DNA of 5,725 nt from Candidatus Hydrogenedentota bacterium (lineage in GTDB: Bacteria > Hydrogenedentota > Hydrogenedentia > Hydrogenedentiales > CAITNO01), in contig CAIXUF010000013.1 of NCBI GenBank assembly GCA_903922535.1, forward strand, positions 1 to 5,725, written 5' to 3'. Shown piece after piece: positions 1 through 5,691 of the stretch. The notes beneath the pieces are model-generated. The model made no database searches, was not told the DNA's origin, and was given only the letters and a program-made list of their open reading frames with translations. The position numbers and the translations under genes were made by a program. Each line of letters begins with the position of its first letter. Position 1 is the stretch's first letter.

Positions 1-1096
1 TGATGAGCCCCGCGGTGGCGTTGTCGAGAATCATGTCCAGCATTGTGAGCGCCTCGGAGTCGGGAGAAAGCCGCGGCACCGTGCGGAACGCCAGCAGCAC
101 CATCTCCTCGGCCTGGAACTGGATGCGCACCTCCTCGCGGGCCGCGGGCGGCGGGTCGTCCCAGGTGGGCCGCTTGGGCAGTTCGCGCGGCTCCCAGCCG
201 GCGAAACACTGGTCAATCACGGCAATCGCCTCGTCGGGATTGATGTCGCCCGAGATAAACACGGCAAAGTTGTTCGGCACGTACCAGGTCTCGTAGAACT
301 TGTGCAGGTTCACAAGGGACGGATTCTTGAGGTCCTCGACCGACCCAAGGGTGGGTTTCTGGCCGTAGGGATGGATCTTGTAAAGTTTGGCGTCCACCGC
401 AAGCTGCAGCGCCCGGTCTTTGTTGTCCAGCGCGCGGTTCATCTCCTCGTAAACCGTCTCCAATTCCGTTTGGAAGAGACGGAAGATGGGGTGCGCGAAC
501 CGGTCGGACTCGATGAAGGCCCACGGCCGCAGCCGGTTCGCGGGAAGCTCCACCTGGTAGACGACCTCCTCGTGCCAGGTGTGCGCGTTGAACATGCGCG
601 CACCCATGGACTTGTAGATCCGATCCAGCTCGTTCGGGATGGCGAACTTGGCAGCCTCCTCTGAAGCCTGGTTAATTTGGAGATACAGATCATCGCGTTT
701 CTTGGGGTCGGTGGTGTGGTGACGGTCCTCATACAGGGCGTCAATCTTGTCGAGCCAGGGCTTTTCCTGCGCGAAATCAATTGTGCTCAGCCGCTGGGAG
801 CCCTTGAACAGCAGGTGCTCCATATAGTGCGCCAGCCCGGTCGAGTCGATCGGGTCATACTTGCTGCCCGAGCGCACGGCCATCTCGGCAAAGAAACGGG
901 GGGTGTTGTGGTTCTCGGACAGATACACCTCCAGCCCGTTCTTGAGCCGGTACATGTGCACCCCCATGGGGTCGCCGGGCAGCGGGCCCGAAATCTTCTC
1001 CCAATCGGCGTTGGCCGCGCCGGACGCCAGCATCGTGGCGGCCGCCGCGGCGGCAAGGGCAAAGCGGGTGGCGGGATGTCTGTTTGAACTGGTCAT
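1..1096 (-). CDS. M16 family zinc metallopeptidase, exported (partial, C-terminal part outside window)
   Basis: Only the first 365 codons are in the window, open to the left edge; family members with this layout usually run to roughly 900-1000 residues, so well over half is missing. Residues 1-30 form a signal peptide with an Ala-rich core ending in ANA before Asp31, which points to the periplasm or outer membrane. The inverted zinc motif HXXEH is seen as HYMEH at 90-94, followed by LLFKGS. The distal zinc-ligand glutamate is most likely Glu218 in ETVYEEMNRALDN. The two sites are 124 residues apart, against about 76 in pitrilysin and insulysin, because a charged helical insert occupies roughly 105-165. 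NAHTW (170-174), HPYGQ (242-246) and WYVPNNFAVFISGD (271-284) are further family landmarks. All visible zinc-site residues are present, so this half is expected to be catalytic. It probably degrades peptides in the cell envelope; the substrate is unknown. The ATG at 1096 is supported by a strong GGAGG seven bases upstream. Identification as M16 is firm; the subfamily is less sure. Confidence 0.95.
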   Translation of the reverse strand, partial: MTSSNRHPATRFALAAAAAATMLASGAANADWEKISGPLPGDPMGVHMYRLKNGLEVYLSENHNTPRFFAEMAVRSGSKYDPIDSTGLAHYMEHLLFKGSQRLSTIDFAQEKPWLDKIDALYEDRHHTTDPKKRDDLYLQINQASEEAAKFAIPNELDRIYKSMGARMFNAHTWHEEVVYQVELPANRLRPWAFIESDRFAHPIFRLFQTELETVYEEMNRALDNKDRALQLAVDAKLYKIHPYGQKPTLGSVEDLKNPSLVNLHKFYETWYVPNNFAVFISGDINPDEAIAVIDQCFAGWEPRELPKRPTWDDPPPAAREEVRIQFQAEEMVLLAFRTVPRLSPDSEALTMLDMILDNATAGLI

Positions 1097-1103
1097 GGAT
1101 GAA

Positions 1104-1108
1104 CCTCC
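1104..1108 (-). promoter_or_regulatory. Shine-Dalgarno site of the M16 peptidase gene
   Basis: The minus strand reads GGAGG seven bases before the ATG at 1096. This near-perfect anti-16S match fixes the start codon and shows that this genome uses classical ribosome binding sites. Confidence 0.85.
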
Positions 1109-1132
1109 GTGCGTGGAAAGCTGTGCCTGTCC

Positions 1133-1138
1133 ATTGTA
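1133..1138 (-). promoter_or_regulatory. possible -10 box for the M16 peptidase gene
   Basis: The minus strand reads TACAAT, five of six matches to TATAAT, lying in an AT-rich patch about 37 bases upstream of the start codon and 24 bases before the ribosome binding site. The hexamers 17-18 bases further upstream match TTGACA at only three of six positions, so this is a weak candidate resting mainly on position. Confidence 0.3.
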
Positions 1139-1470
1139 AACTAATAACAGAGCCGTTTTACACGGCATTCCGGACCGGTTGGTGCCATATCGGCGGACGA
1201 ACACGCGAAACCGTGTGTCTGTCGGGAACCCCGCAGGGTCGGTGCGGAATTGGGAAAACGGCCCGGACGAAGCGCAAATCACCACTGTCTTCGAAGAAGA
1301 ACGGGGTACTGCCGCGCCCGCCAGGAAAGCGCGAACCGGACCGACTCCACCCCCTTCACCGAAATCATGCTCAGGATGGTTCTCGATGCCCCATGATCCG
1401 TTGTCCCCCAAGTTGCCCCCACGTCGGACAGATTCTCCAAGCCAAGGCACCCGGTCTTATGGGGCCCGAC

Positions 1471-1488
1471 GCATCGGTTCACCGATGC
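1471..1488. repeat. perfect 8-bp inverted repeat (hairpin or operator-like)
   Basis: GCATCGGT (1471-1478) and ACCGATGC (1481-1488) are exact inverted copies separated by TC. As RNA this would fold as a seven-pair stem with a four-base loop. No U tract follows on the minus strand, so it is not a classical terminator for the gene upstream; on the plus strand it is followed only by TTCATATT. It could equally be a dimeric protein binding site. Confidence 0.55.
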
Positions 1489-1553
1489 TTCATATTCCCG
1501 TTTGGGGTACCAAAAAGGGGTCCAACCGCATTTGTTTGGTTTGACCGCGGTTC

Positions 1554-1889
1554 CTACACCCCCACAGCCGGATTGATGCGCTCCCCTTCCCGTCGGGCCA
1601 TTTCGATAATCGCACTGGACGTGTCCGATTGCCATTGGGCTTCCCCGCAGGGAACAGGCTCGATGCGGTTGTCCGTGCGCGCGGCAACGCGCCAGAGAAG
1701 ATTTACGTCGTCTTGAAGCGCGCCCCCGTCGAACCGGGGCGAAACGACCACCAGATCTATGTCGCTCCATTTTCCGGCCTGACCGCGCGCTTGCGACCCA
1801 AAGAGGACGGCGAAAGAAACGCGGAGACCTTTCTCGCCCAAATCCCGAATATACTGCCGGGTGCTTTCTATCACTGCGGCGTCAACCAT
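1554..1889 (-). CDS. MNT-type nucleotidyltransferase domain protein (111 aa)
   Basis: A single minimal nucleotidyltransferase (MNT) domain of the DNA polymerase beta superfamily. The signature GSQARG is at 31-36, and the metal-binding pair Asp43 and Asp45 sits in SDIDLVVV. The third acidic position is probably Glu77 in RIEPVP, followed by a conserved-looking C-terminal segment ending in GERINPAVGV. Length of about 110 residues is normal for the family. The reading frame is open upstream to 2015, but I chose the ATG at 1889 because the domain begins there, AAGGA lies nine bases before it, and the upstream codons look like spacer. MNT proteins usually accompany a HEPN protein and either antagonise it by AMPylation, as in HEPN-MNT toxin-antitoxin pairs, or act in nucleotide transfer; no HEPN gene is seen on either side, so this is an orphan copy. 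The catalytic residues look intact. Function in this organism is unknown. Confidence 0.85.
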   Translation of the reverse strand: MVDAAVIESTRQYIRDLGEKGLRVSFAVLFGSQARGQAGKWSDIDLVVVSPRFDGGALQDDVNLLWRVAARTDNRIEPVPCGEAQWQSDTSSAIIEMARREGERINPAVGV

Positions 1890-1898
1890 TCTATGACT

Positions 1899-1903
1899 TC
1901 CTT
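1899..1903 (-). promoter_or_regulatory. Shine-Dalgarno site deciding the nucleotidyltransferase start
   Basis: The minus strand reads AAGGA (within AAGGAAG, 1897-1903) nine bases before the ATG at 1889. No comparable site precedes the upstream in-frame ATG at 2015, so the shorter protein is preferred. Confidence 0.6.
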
Positions 1904-1996
1904 CGTGTGCGCCATGAAGGCCCGTGATTCTGTGGCTGTTGGCGGTGCCGCCATCTTCGGGATTGATGATTGACGATGGCAGGCATTCCGCTTTCC

Positions 1997-2038
1997 GAGA
2001 ATCTCCTTCGGTCACTCTCCGGGTTTCACCCTATTCTC
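1997..2038. repeat. nested imperfect inverted repeat after the HzsA-like gene
   Basis: GAGAAT (1997-2002) and ATTCTC (2033-2038) are exact inverted copies enclosing a smaller hairpin, GGGT-TTC-ACCC (2021-2031). The block begins immediately after the stop codon of the HzsA-like gene. It has no U tract on the minus strand, so it is not a standard intrinsic terminator, though it could protect a 3' end. The surrounding G- and pyrimidine-rich text resembles a dispersed intergenic repeat; that is an impression and not a match to a known family. Confidence 0.35.
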
Positions 2039-5000
2039 CTACGGGGAAGGGGGATGGGCTGTTGTCTGTCCGGCGGCGTAGGCCGGGTGTTCCAAGGCAT
2101 GCTGTGCCTCAAACGAACGCCAATAATCGCGGTCTGTCGCGTAGAAATCGAGCGGACCGGCGGGTTCAAAGCTTTCCGGGAGCACCTTGTACCGTTTCAT
2201 CTCCCGGATGTACGGCGTCGGCGGCTGGAACCCCTTCATGTCGAAGCGTTTGATCTGGTCCAACTGCCGTTTCCCGGCGGTGCACAGCGCCAGCAACTTC
2301 TGGTAGTCCGGATCGTCTTTGCTCTGGAAGAACGGCATCTCGTTCCCGGCGGGGTCCTTGTAGCGGCAGATGCCATAGCCGCCAGCCTTCTCCGACAGCG
2401 GCGCCAGCAGAATCATCGACAATTCGGGCCGGGTCAGGTTGAACATAAGGTGGCGGCTGCGCAGCAGGCGCAGGTCGTTCCAGTCGTCGGGACGCCAGAA
2501 GGAAAGGCCGTTTTCGTCGGAGAGCGTCCGGGGCAGGCTCTTTGTGCCCTCGTGACAGGCGGCGCAGCGGGTGCCGATCACGTCGGCGGCCACCTTGGTC
2601 TCGGGCCATTCGGTGTCATTTCCGGTCACTTTGTTTTCCGCGTATCCGCCGACACATCCCGAGCCGAGCGCGGCGTAGGTGCCGGGATAGGCGGCACCGG
2701 TTTCGATCCAGTACCGGACCATCACGGTTTCCTGCGGCGACAGCTTCACCCCATGATGCTGCCCGGCAATCTTCTGCATCAGCGGGCTGGCCACCGCGCC
2801 TATGGTGCGGGGGGGGAGATTGCTCTTGGCCAGGTCGCGCCCGTCCGCAATCTGGTGGCGGGCGGTGAGGGCGGCGTAGCTCTGCGAGAACATCACGCCG
2901 TGGTCGCCGTTCAGAATCACGCCGCCCGCACGGGGACCAAACGCCGTCCCTTTGTGCGGCTCGCAGTCGTGGCAGGACACGCAGTGTCTGTCGAGAATGG
3001 GCTGAATGTCGCGGGGAAAGTCGAAGACCTCCGGGATGCCCGCGACGGGTTCAATGCTGCTGGCCTCCCGGTCGAGCGCCTTCAACTGCGCCCGTTTGGG
3101 GTTGCGCCCCGCCGTGGTGCGCGGCTCATGGCAGCCGACGCAGCTCATGGTTTCGCCCGGCATGACACTCAGGAAGCTCTGCATCCGCTTCACCGAGTTG
3201 TTGTTCCCGTCCAGCGCGACAAAGAAAAGGGCTTGACTGGCGGGCACTTCCAGATAGGCGGACCCGTCCGCCTCCACCGGCACCGTGCCGAGCACCCGTT
3301 CCAGGGTGAACGACCCCCCGTAGCTCAGCGGGTCCATGCCACCCGTGTAGTTGATGGGCTTGGGCAAGGATTCGAGGACGAGCAGCTTCTTGACTTCACC
3401 CGGCGCGACACCGCCCATGTTGCGGCCAGTGTTCACGTCGGAAAGGATCAGCCTGCCCGTGCTCCTGGCGCGGTCCACGCGCGGGGGAATCACCGGTTCC
3501 TGCGGGTGCGGCACCAGCGGCCGCGGTTCGTGCAGTTCCAGTTTCGCGGGGGAATCGGGCAGCGTGTACAGGCAGGTTTCGGTGCCCATGCGGTCGAGCA
3601 GCCTGATTTCCCGGCCGCGCGCGGCCATGAACACGTCACGGGTGATGGGGTAGGGATCGCGGTAGCCAACATCGGTGAGGTTGTGAATGGCCGGCAGTTC
3701 GTCGGGCCCCTTCTTCACGTTGACCAGCGCCACCATGCCCGCATGCTCTTTCGCGCCGTGGCCGGGCGAGTTGATGAACAGCACCTCGTCCGTGCCCGGC
3801 ACCGGTTTGGCGTCAATGAACACACCGCTGGGATGCATGTTGCCGAAGTGGATCATCTGCCCCGTGCCGTCAGGATTCATGGCCCACAAGTGGTGGTAGT
3901 CCACCTGGCTGCGGTCCACATACTCCCAGCGCGTATACAGGATGCGCCCGTCATTCATGGGCCAGGGCGTGTTGTCCTGCTCCAGATTGGCCGAGATCGG
4001 CACGATGCCGGTCCCGTCGGCGTTGCACCGGTGCACGATGGCCACCTGCGTGAGCCAGCAGTTCACCCAGCGCCGGCAGCGGGTCGACACAAACGCAATG
4101 CCGCCATCGGGCAGCCAAGCGGGCTCGATGTCGTCATACTCGCCGCAGGTCAACTGTTTGAGCCCCGAACCGTCCGCGTCAATGGTGTAGAGATGAAAGG
4201 AGTCGGTGCCGCCCTTGCGCCAGGAGAACACGATGGTCTGACCGTCATAATGGACGGCCGGGTCACGCACCGTGCCTTCGGCGTCCTCCACCAGTGGGGT
4301 CACCGCGCTGGTCGGCACGCTGAGTCTGTACAGGCCGCCGCCCTTCACGTAGGTCTTGGCGTTCGCGTCCTGGGCATAATAACTGATATTGGCGTACCAG
4401 TGGCCGTCGGGGTGAAGCGGCCGCGTGGCGAAGACAATGTCTTTCACTCCCGCCCCGTCCAGGTCGGTGCGCAACTGGTCGCGGGCGGCGCGCTTTGCCT
4501 CCTCGCGCGCGGCCTTCATCCGGTCGCGCAGCCCTGACAGGGCTTCGGACAGTTTCTTGTCGGCCGAACGGATCTCCCAGATGGAATACAGCCCGCACGG
4601 CCCGGGCCGGTGGCACAGGATTCTCAGATAGCGCCCCTTGCCGGAAAGGCCGTCCAGCGTTTCCTCTCCCCCCTTGCCTTGGGTCTGGTGGTATATGGAT
4701 TTCCATTGGGCCCCGTCAGCCGAAACCAGCACCTCGTAATCCACCGCATGGGCCACTTCCCAGACGATCGTCAGGTTCTTGATGGGAATCTTCTCGCCCA
4801 AGTCCGCCTGAAGCCACACTTCCGGCGCATTGTATTCGCTGGCCCAGCGGGTTTTCGGGTTGTCGTCAAAGGCAAATTCAGGCAGGTTCGGCGCGCCAAA
4901 CACGGACGACGCGGTGACGGGAAGGGGGGCGCTGGCAGTGTTGGGTGCGGCAACCGCGCCGCGAACCGACAGAAGGGCGAGGAGAACAATACCCGAGAGA

Positions 5001-5041
5001 GCAAAAGGGAACCTCATTAAACGATGGCGTTCATTAAACAT
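2039..5041 (-). CDS. HzsA-related exported triheme c-type cytochrome with discoidin domain and beta-propeller (1000 aa)
   Basis: An intact 1000-codon gene. Residues 9-31 form a signal peptide (hydrophobic core 11-25, AVA before Ala32), giving a periplasmic location and heme attachment there. Domains in order: a discoidin (F5/8 type C)-like beta-sandwich at about 40-160; a charged helix at about 162-192; a TolB/PD40-like propeller region at about 200-500 with DADGSG, NADGTG and NPDGTG repeats; a middle domain with ADGSAYLEVPA (591-601) and heme motif CVGCH (634-638); a domain with CVSCH (687-691) and HHGVKLS (762-768), whose histidines could supply a distal ligand; and a C-terminal extension with CAACH (826-830). 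This order matches the family related to hydrazine synthase subunit alpha. That family is broad, most members are not anammox proteins, and no HzsB/C gene is here, so hydrazine synthesis should not be inferred; electron transfer or an unknown redox reaction is likelier. Start codon: ATG 5041 and ATG 5017 are both possible, neither has a clear ribosome binding site, and 5017 gives the tidier signal peptide. Confidence 0.9.
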   Translation of the reverse strand: MFNERHRLMRFPFALSGIVLLALLSVRGAVAAPNTASAPLPVTASSVFGAPNLPEFAFDDNPKTRWASEYNAPEVWLQADLGEKIPIKNLTIVWEVAHAVDYEVLVSADGAQWKSIYHQTQGKGGEETLDGLSGKGRYLRILCHRPGPCGLYSIWEIRSADKKLSEALSGLRDRMKAAREEAKRAARDQLRTDLDGAGVKDIVFATRPLHPDGHWYANISYYAQDANAKTYVKGGGLYRLSVPTSAVTPLVEDAEGTVRDPAVHYDGQTIVFSWRKGGTDSFHLYTIDADGSGLKQLTCGEYDDIEPAWLPDGGIAFVSTRCRRWVNCWLTQVAIVHRCNADGTGIVPISANLEQDNTPWPMNDGRILYTRWEYVDRSQVDYHHLWAMNPDGTGQMIHFGNMHPSGVFIDAKPVPGTDEVLFINSPGHGAKEHAGMVALVNVKKGPDELPAIHNLTDVGYRDPYPITRDVFMAARGREIRLLDRMGTETCLYTLPDSPAKLELHEPRPLVPHPQEPVIPPRVDRARSTGRLILSDVNTGRNMGGVAPGEVKKLLVLESLPKPINYTGGMDPLSYGGSFTLERVLGTVPVEADGSAYLEVPASQALFFVALDGNNNSVKRMQSFLSVMPGETMSCVGCHEPRTTAGRNPKRAQLKALDREASSIEPVAGIPEVFDFPRDIQPILDRHCVSCHDCEPHKGTAFGPRAGGVILNGDHGVMFSQSYAALTARHQIADGRDLAKSNLPPRTIGAVASPLMQKIAGQHHGVKLSPQETVMVRYWIETGAAYPGTYAALGSGCVGGYAENKVTGNDTEWPETKVAADVIGTRCAACHEGTKSLPRTLSDENGLSFWRPDDWNDLRLLRSRHLMFNLTRPELSMILLAPLSEKAGGYGICRYKDPAGNEMPFFQSKDDPDYQKLLALCTAGKRQLDQIKRFDMKGFQPPTPYIREMKRYKVLPESFEPAGPLDFYATDRDYWRSFEAQHALEHPAYAAGQTTAHPPSP

Positions 5042-5046
5042 GACTT

Positions 5047-5076
5047 ATTCTACCGAATTTCAGTGCATGCCGCCAA
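5047..5076 (-). promoter_or_regulatory. candidate sigma70-type promoter of the HzsA-like gene
   Basis: On the minus strand TTGGCG (5071-5076, four of six matches to TTGACA) is followed after 18 bases by TAGAAT (5047-5052, five of six matches to TATAAT). Transcription would begin near 5040, right at the upstream ATG (5041). The transcript would then be leaderless from 5041 or carry a leader of about 24 bases to the ATG at 5017. Confidence 0.4.
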
Positions 5077-5154
5077 GGATTACGGCGCTCCCAATGCGGC
5101 ACTCCCTGCGCGTCGGTGCCATACGTGGGGTGCAATGTGGCCCGCAGGGGCATA

Positions 5155-5176
5155 AGACCCCATCAACGGGGGGTTT
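5155..5176 (+). repeat. hairpin in the divergent region (A-G-A-CCCC / GGGG-TTT)
   Basis: AGACCCC (5155-5161) can pair with GGGGTTT (5170-5176) over seven positions including one G-T wobble, with an eight-base loop. The same CCCC (5158-5161) can instead pair with GGGG at 5147-5150, so the two stems exclude each other. The hairpin abuts the AT-rich TATATAAG patch. It could be a remnant terminator, an operator or a leader structure. Confidence 0.3.
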
Positions 5177-5214
5177 ATATAAGCGTGATACTCGGCAAAA
5201 CACTTGACGGAAAC

Positions 5215-5218
5215 GGAG
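5215..5218 (+). promoter_or_regulatory. Shine-Dalgarno site of the doxX-like gene
   Basis: GGAG lies eight bases before the ATG at 5227. The frame is open further upstream to an ATG at 5116, but the codons before 5227 encode an unlikely hydrophilic leader and cross the G/C-tract region, so this site favours the shorter protein. Confidence 0.7.
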
Positions 5219-5226
5219 ATTTCTTG

Positions 5227-5691
5227 ATGAAAACGAACTGTGATTGCTGCACGCTTAGCCCGGAGGGCATGGGTGCCCTCCTGATGCGCCTTTCGCTTGG
5301 CATGCTGTTCTTTGTCGCATCGCTGGGCAAGTTTCTGGCCCCCGGCGGGATAGGCGGCGTGGCGCAGAAGATGCAGGAGAGTTTTTCCAGCACCTGGCTT
5401 CCGCCCTTCCTGGTGGTTCCCTATGTGCATGTGCTTCCCTTTGTGGAAATCACCGTGGGCACCCTGCTTCTCCTGGGCCTGTGCACACGCTGGGCCTTTT
5501 TCCTGAGCGGACTCCTGCTCGTCTCCCTCGCCTTTGGCATGATGGTGCAGCAGCAGCACGCGGTGGTGGGAACCAATCTCACCTATGTGCTCATGGCGGT
5601 GGCCGGGATATGGCTTTCTTCGAGAGACAATCCCGCCTCCATCGACAAGGTTATCTCGCGGTGCCGCGAGAAGATGCTCAATTTGAAGTGA
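5227..5691 (+). CDS. DoxX-family inner-membrane protein (154 aa)
   Basis: A small integral membrane protein with four predicted helices at about 16-37, 61-84, 88-106 and 115-131. The first helix carries MRLSLGMLFFVASLGKF, the typical opening of DoxX-like proteins (an arginine, then a glycine-containing helix ending in GKF). The second has a buried-looking glutamate, Glu74, in PFVEITVGTLLLLG, also common in the family, and the third begins after the CTRWAFFLSG turn. Length of about 150 residues is normal. DoxX relatives are linked to thiosulfate:quinone oxidoreduction in Acidianus and to redox or thiol stress in other bacteria, but many are uncharacterised, so no reaction is assigned. An unusual point is the cysteine cluster CDCC at residues 5-8 just before the first helix. 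The gene is transcribed away from the HzsA-like cytochrome gene across a shared 185-base region. Family assignment is good; function is open. Confidence 0.85.
   Translation: MKTNCDCCTLSPEGMGALLMRLSLGMLFFVASLGKFLAPGGIGGVAQKMQESFSSTWLPPFLVVPYVHVLPFVEITVGTLLLLGLCTRWAFFLSGLLLVSLAFGMMVQQQHAVVGTNLTYVLMAVAGIWLSSRDNPASIDKVISRCREKMLNLK

Larger units (their letters stand above)
1109..1553. other. intergenic region, no supported gene
   Basis: About 445 bases separate the nucleotidyltransferase stop from the M16 ribosome binding site. Several open frames cross it on both strands, but none shows a recognisable domain, a ribosome binding site or a plausible protein composition, and I find no HEPN-like sequence or remnant. 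Structure seen: an inverted repeat AACCGC/GCGGTT (1524-1529 and 1547-1552) directly after the nucleotidyltransferase stop, which on the minus strand is followed seven bases later by T5 (1512-1516) and could be a poor terminator; a short TTTGG/CCAAA repeat around a GGTACC site (1501-1514); and the perfect inverted repeat listed separately. The right half probably holds transcription stop signals and the left half the peptidase promoter. Confidence 0.5.
5042..5226. other. divergent intergenic region between the HzsA-like gene and doxX-like gene
   Basis: This 185-base region must carry the promoters of both divergent genes. The minus-strand candidate is listed separately. For the plus strand the best -10-like hexamer is TATAAG (5178-5183), in an AT-rich patch 44 bases before the ATG, but no good -35 lies 16-18 bases upstream. 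The centre (5117-5173) is rich in alternating G and C tracts that can form hairpins. I see no recognisable regulator box or riboswitch. Confidence 0.45.

Noticed and set aside
1512..1552. Intrinsic terminator for the nucleotidyltransferase (AACCGC/GCGGTT with T5 downstream).
   Set aside because: The stem has only six pairs, the loop is 17 bases and the T run is seven bases away and short, so it is mentioned only as a weak possibility within the intergenic entry.
1084..1716. A plus-strand open frame of 210 codons across the intergenic region.
   Set aside because: No ribosome binding site, no domain, a Cys/Arg/Pro/Ser-rich composition typical of noncoding high-GC DNA, and it overlaps the nucleotidyltransferase gene on the other strand.
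1279..1770. A minus-strand open frame of 163 codons, considered as a HEPN partner or remnant.
   Set aside because: It overlaps the nucleotidyltransferase in another frame, its unique part has no HEPN motif such as RxxxxH in a helical setting, and no ribosome binding site precedes it.
1970..4537. A plus-strand open frame of 855 codons opposite the HzsA-like gene.
   Set aside because: It lies almost entirely antisense to a gene with clear domains and heme motifs. Its translation is rich in His, Arg, Gly and Val with no domain, and long antisense frames are expected in high-GC coding DNA.
2039..5041. Evidence for anammox or hydrazine synthesis in this organism.
   Set aside because: HzsA-like proteins occur in many bacteria that are not anammox, there is no HzsB/HzsC gene in the window, and the first heme site appears to lack the expected ligand.
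5116..5226. A longer DoxX protein starting at the ATG at 5116.
   Set aside because: The 37 extra residues are not DoxX-like and would cross the hairpin and promoter region, whereas the ATG at 5227 has GGAG at proper spacing.
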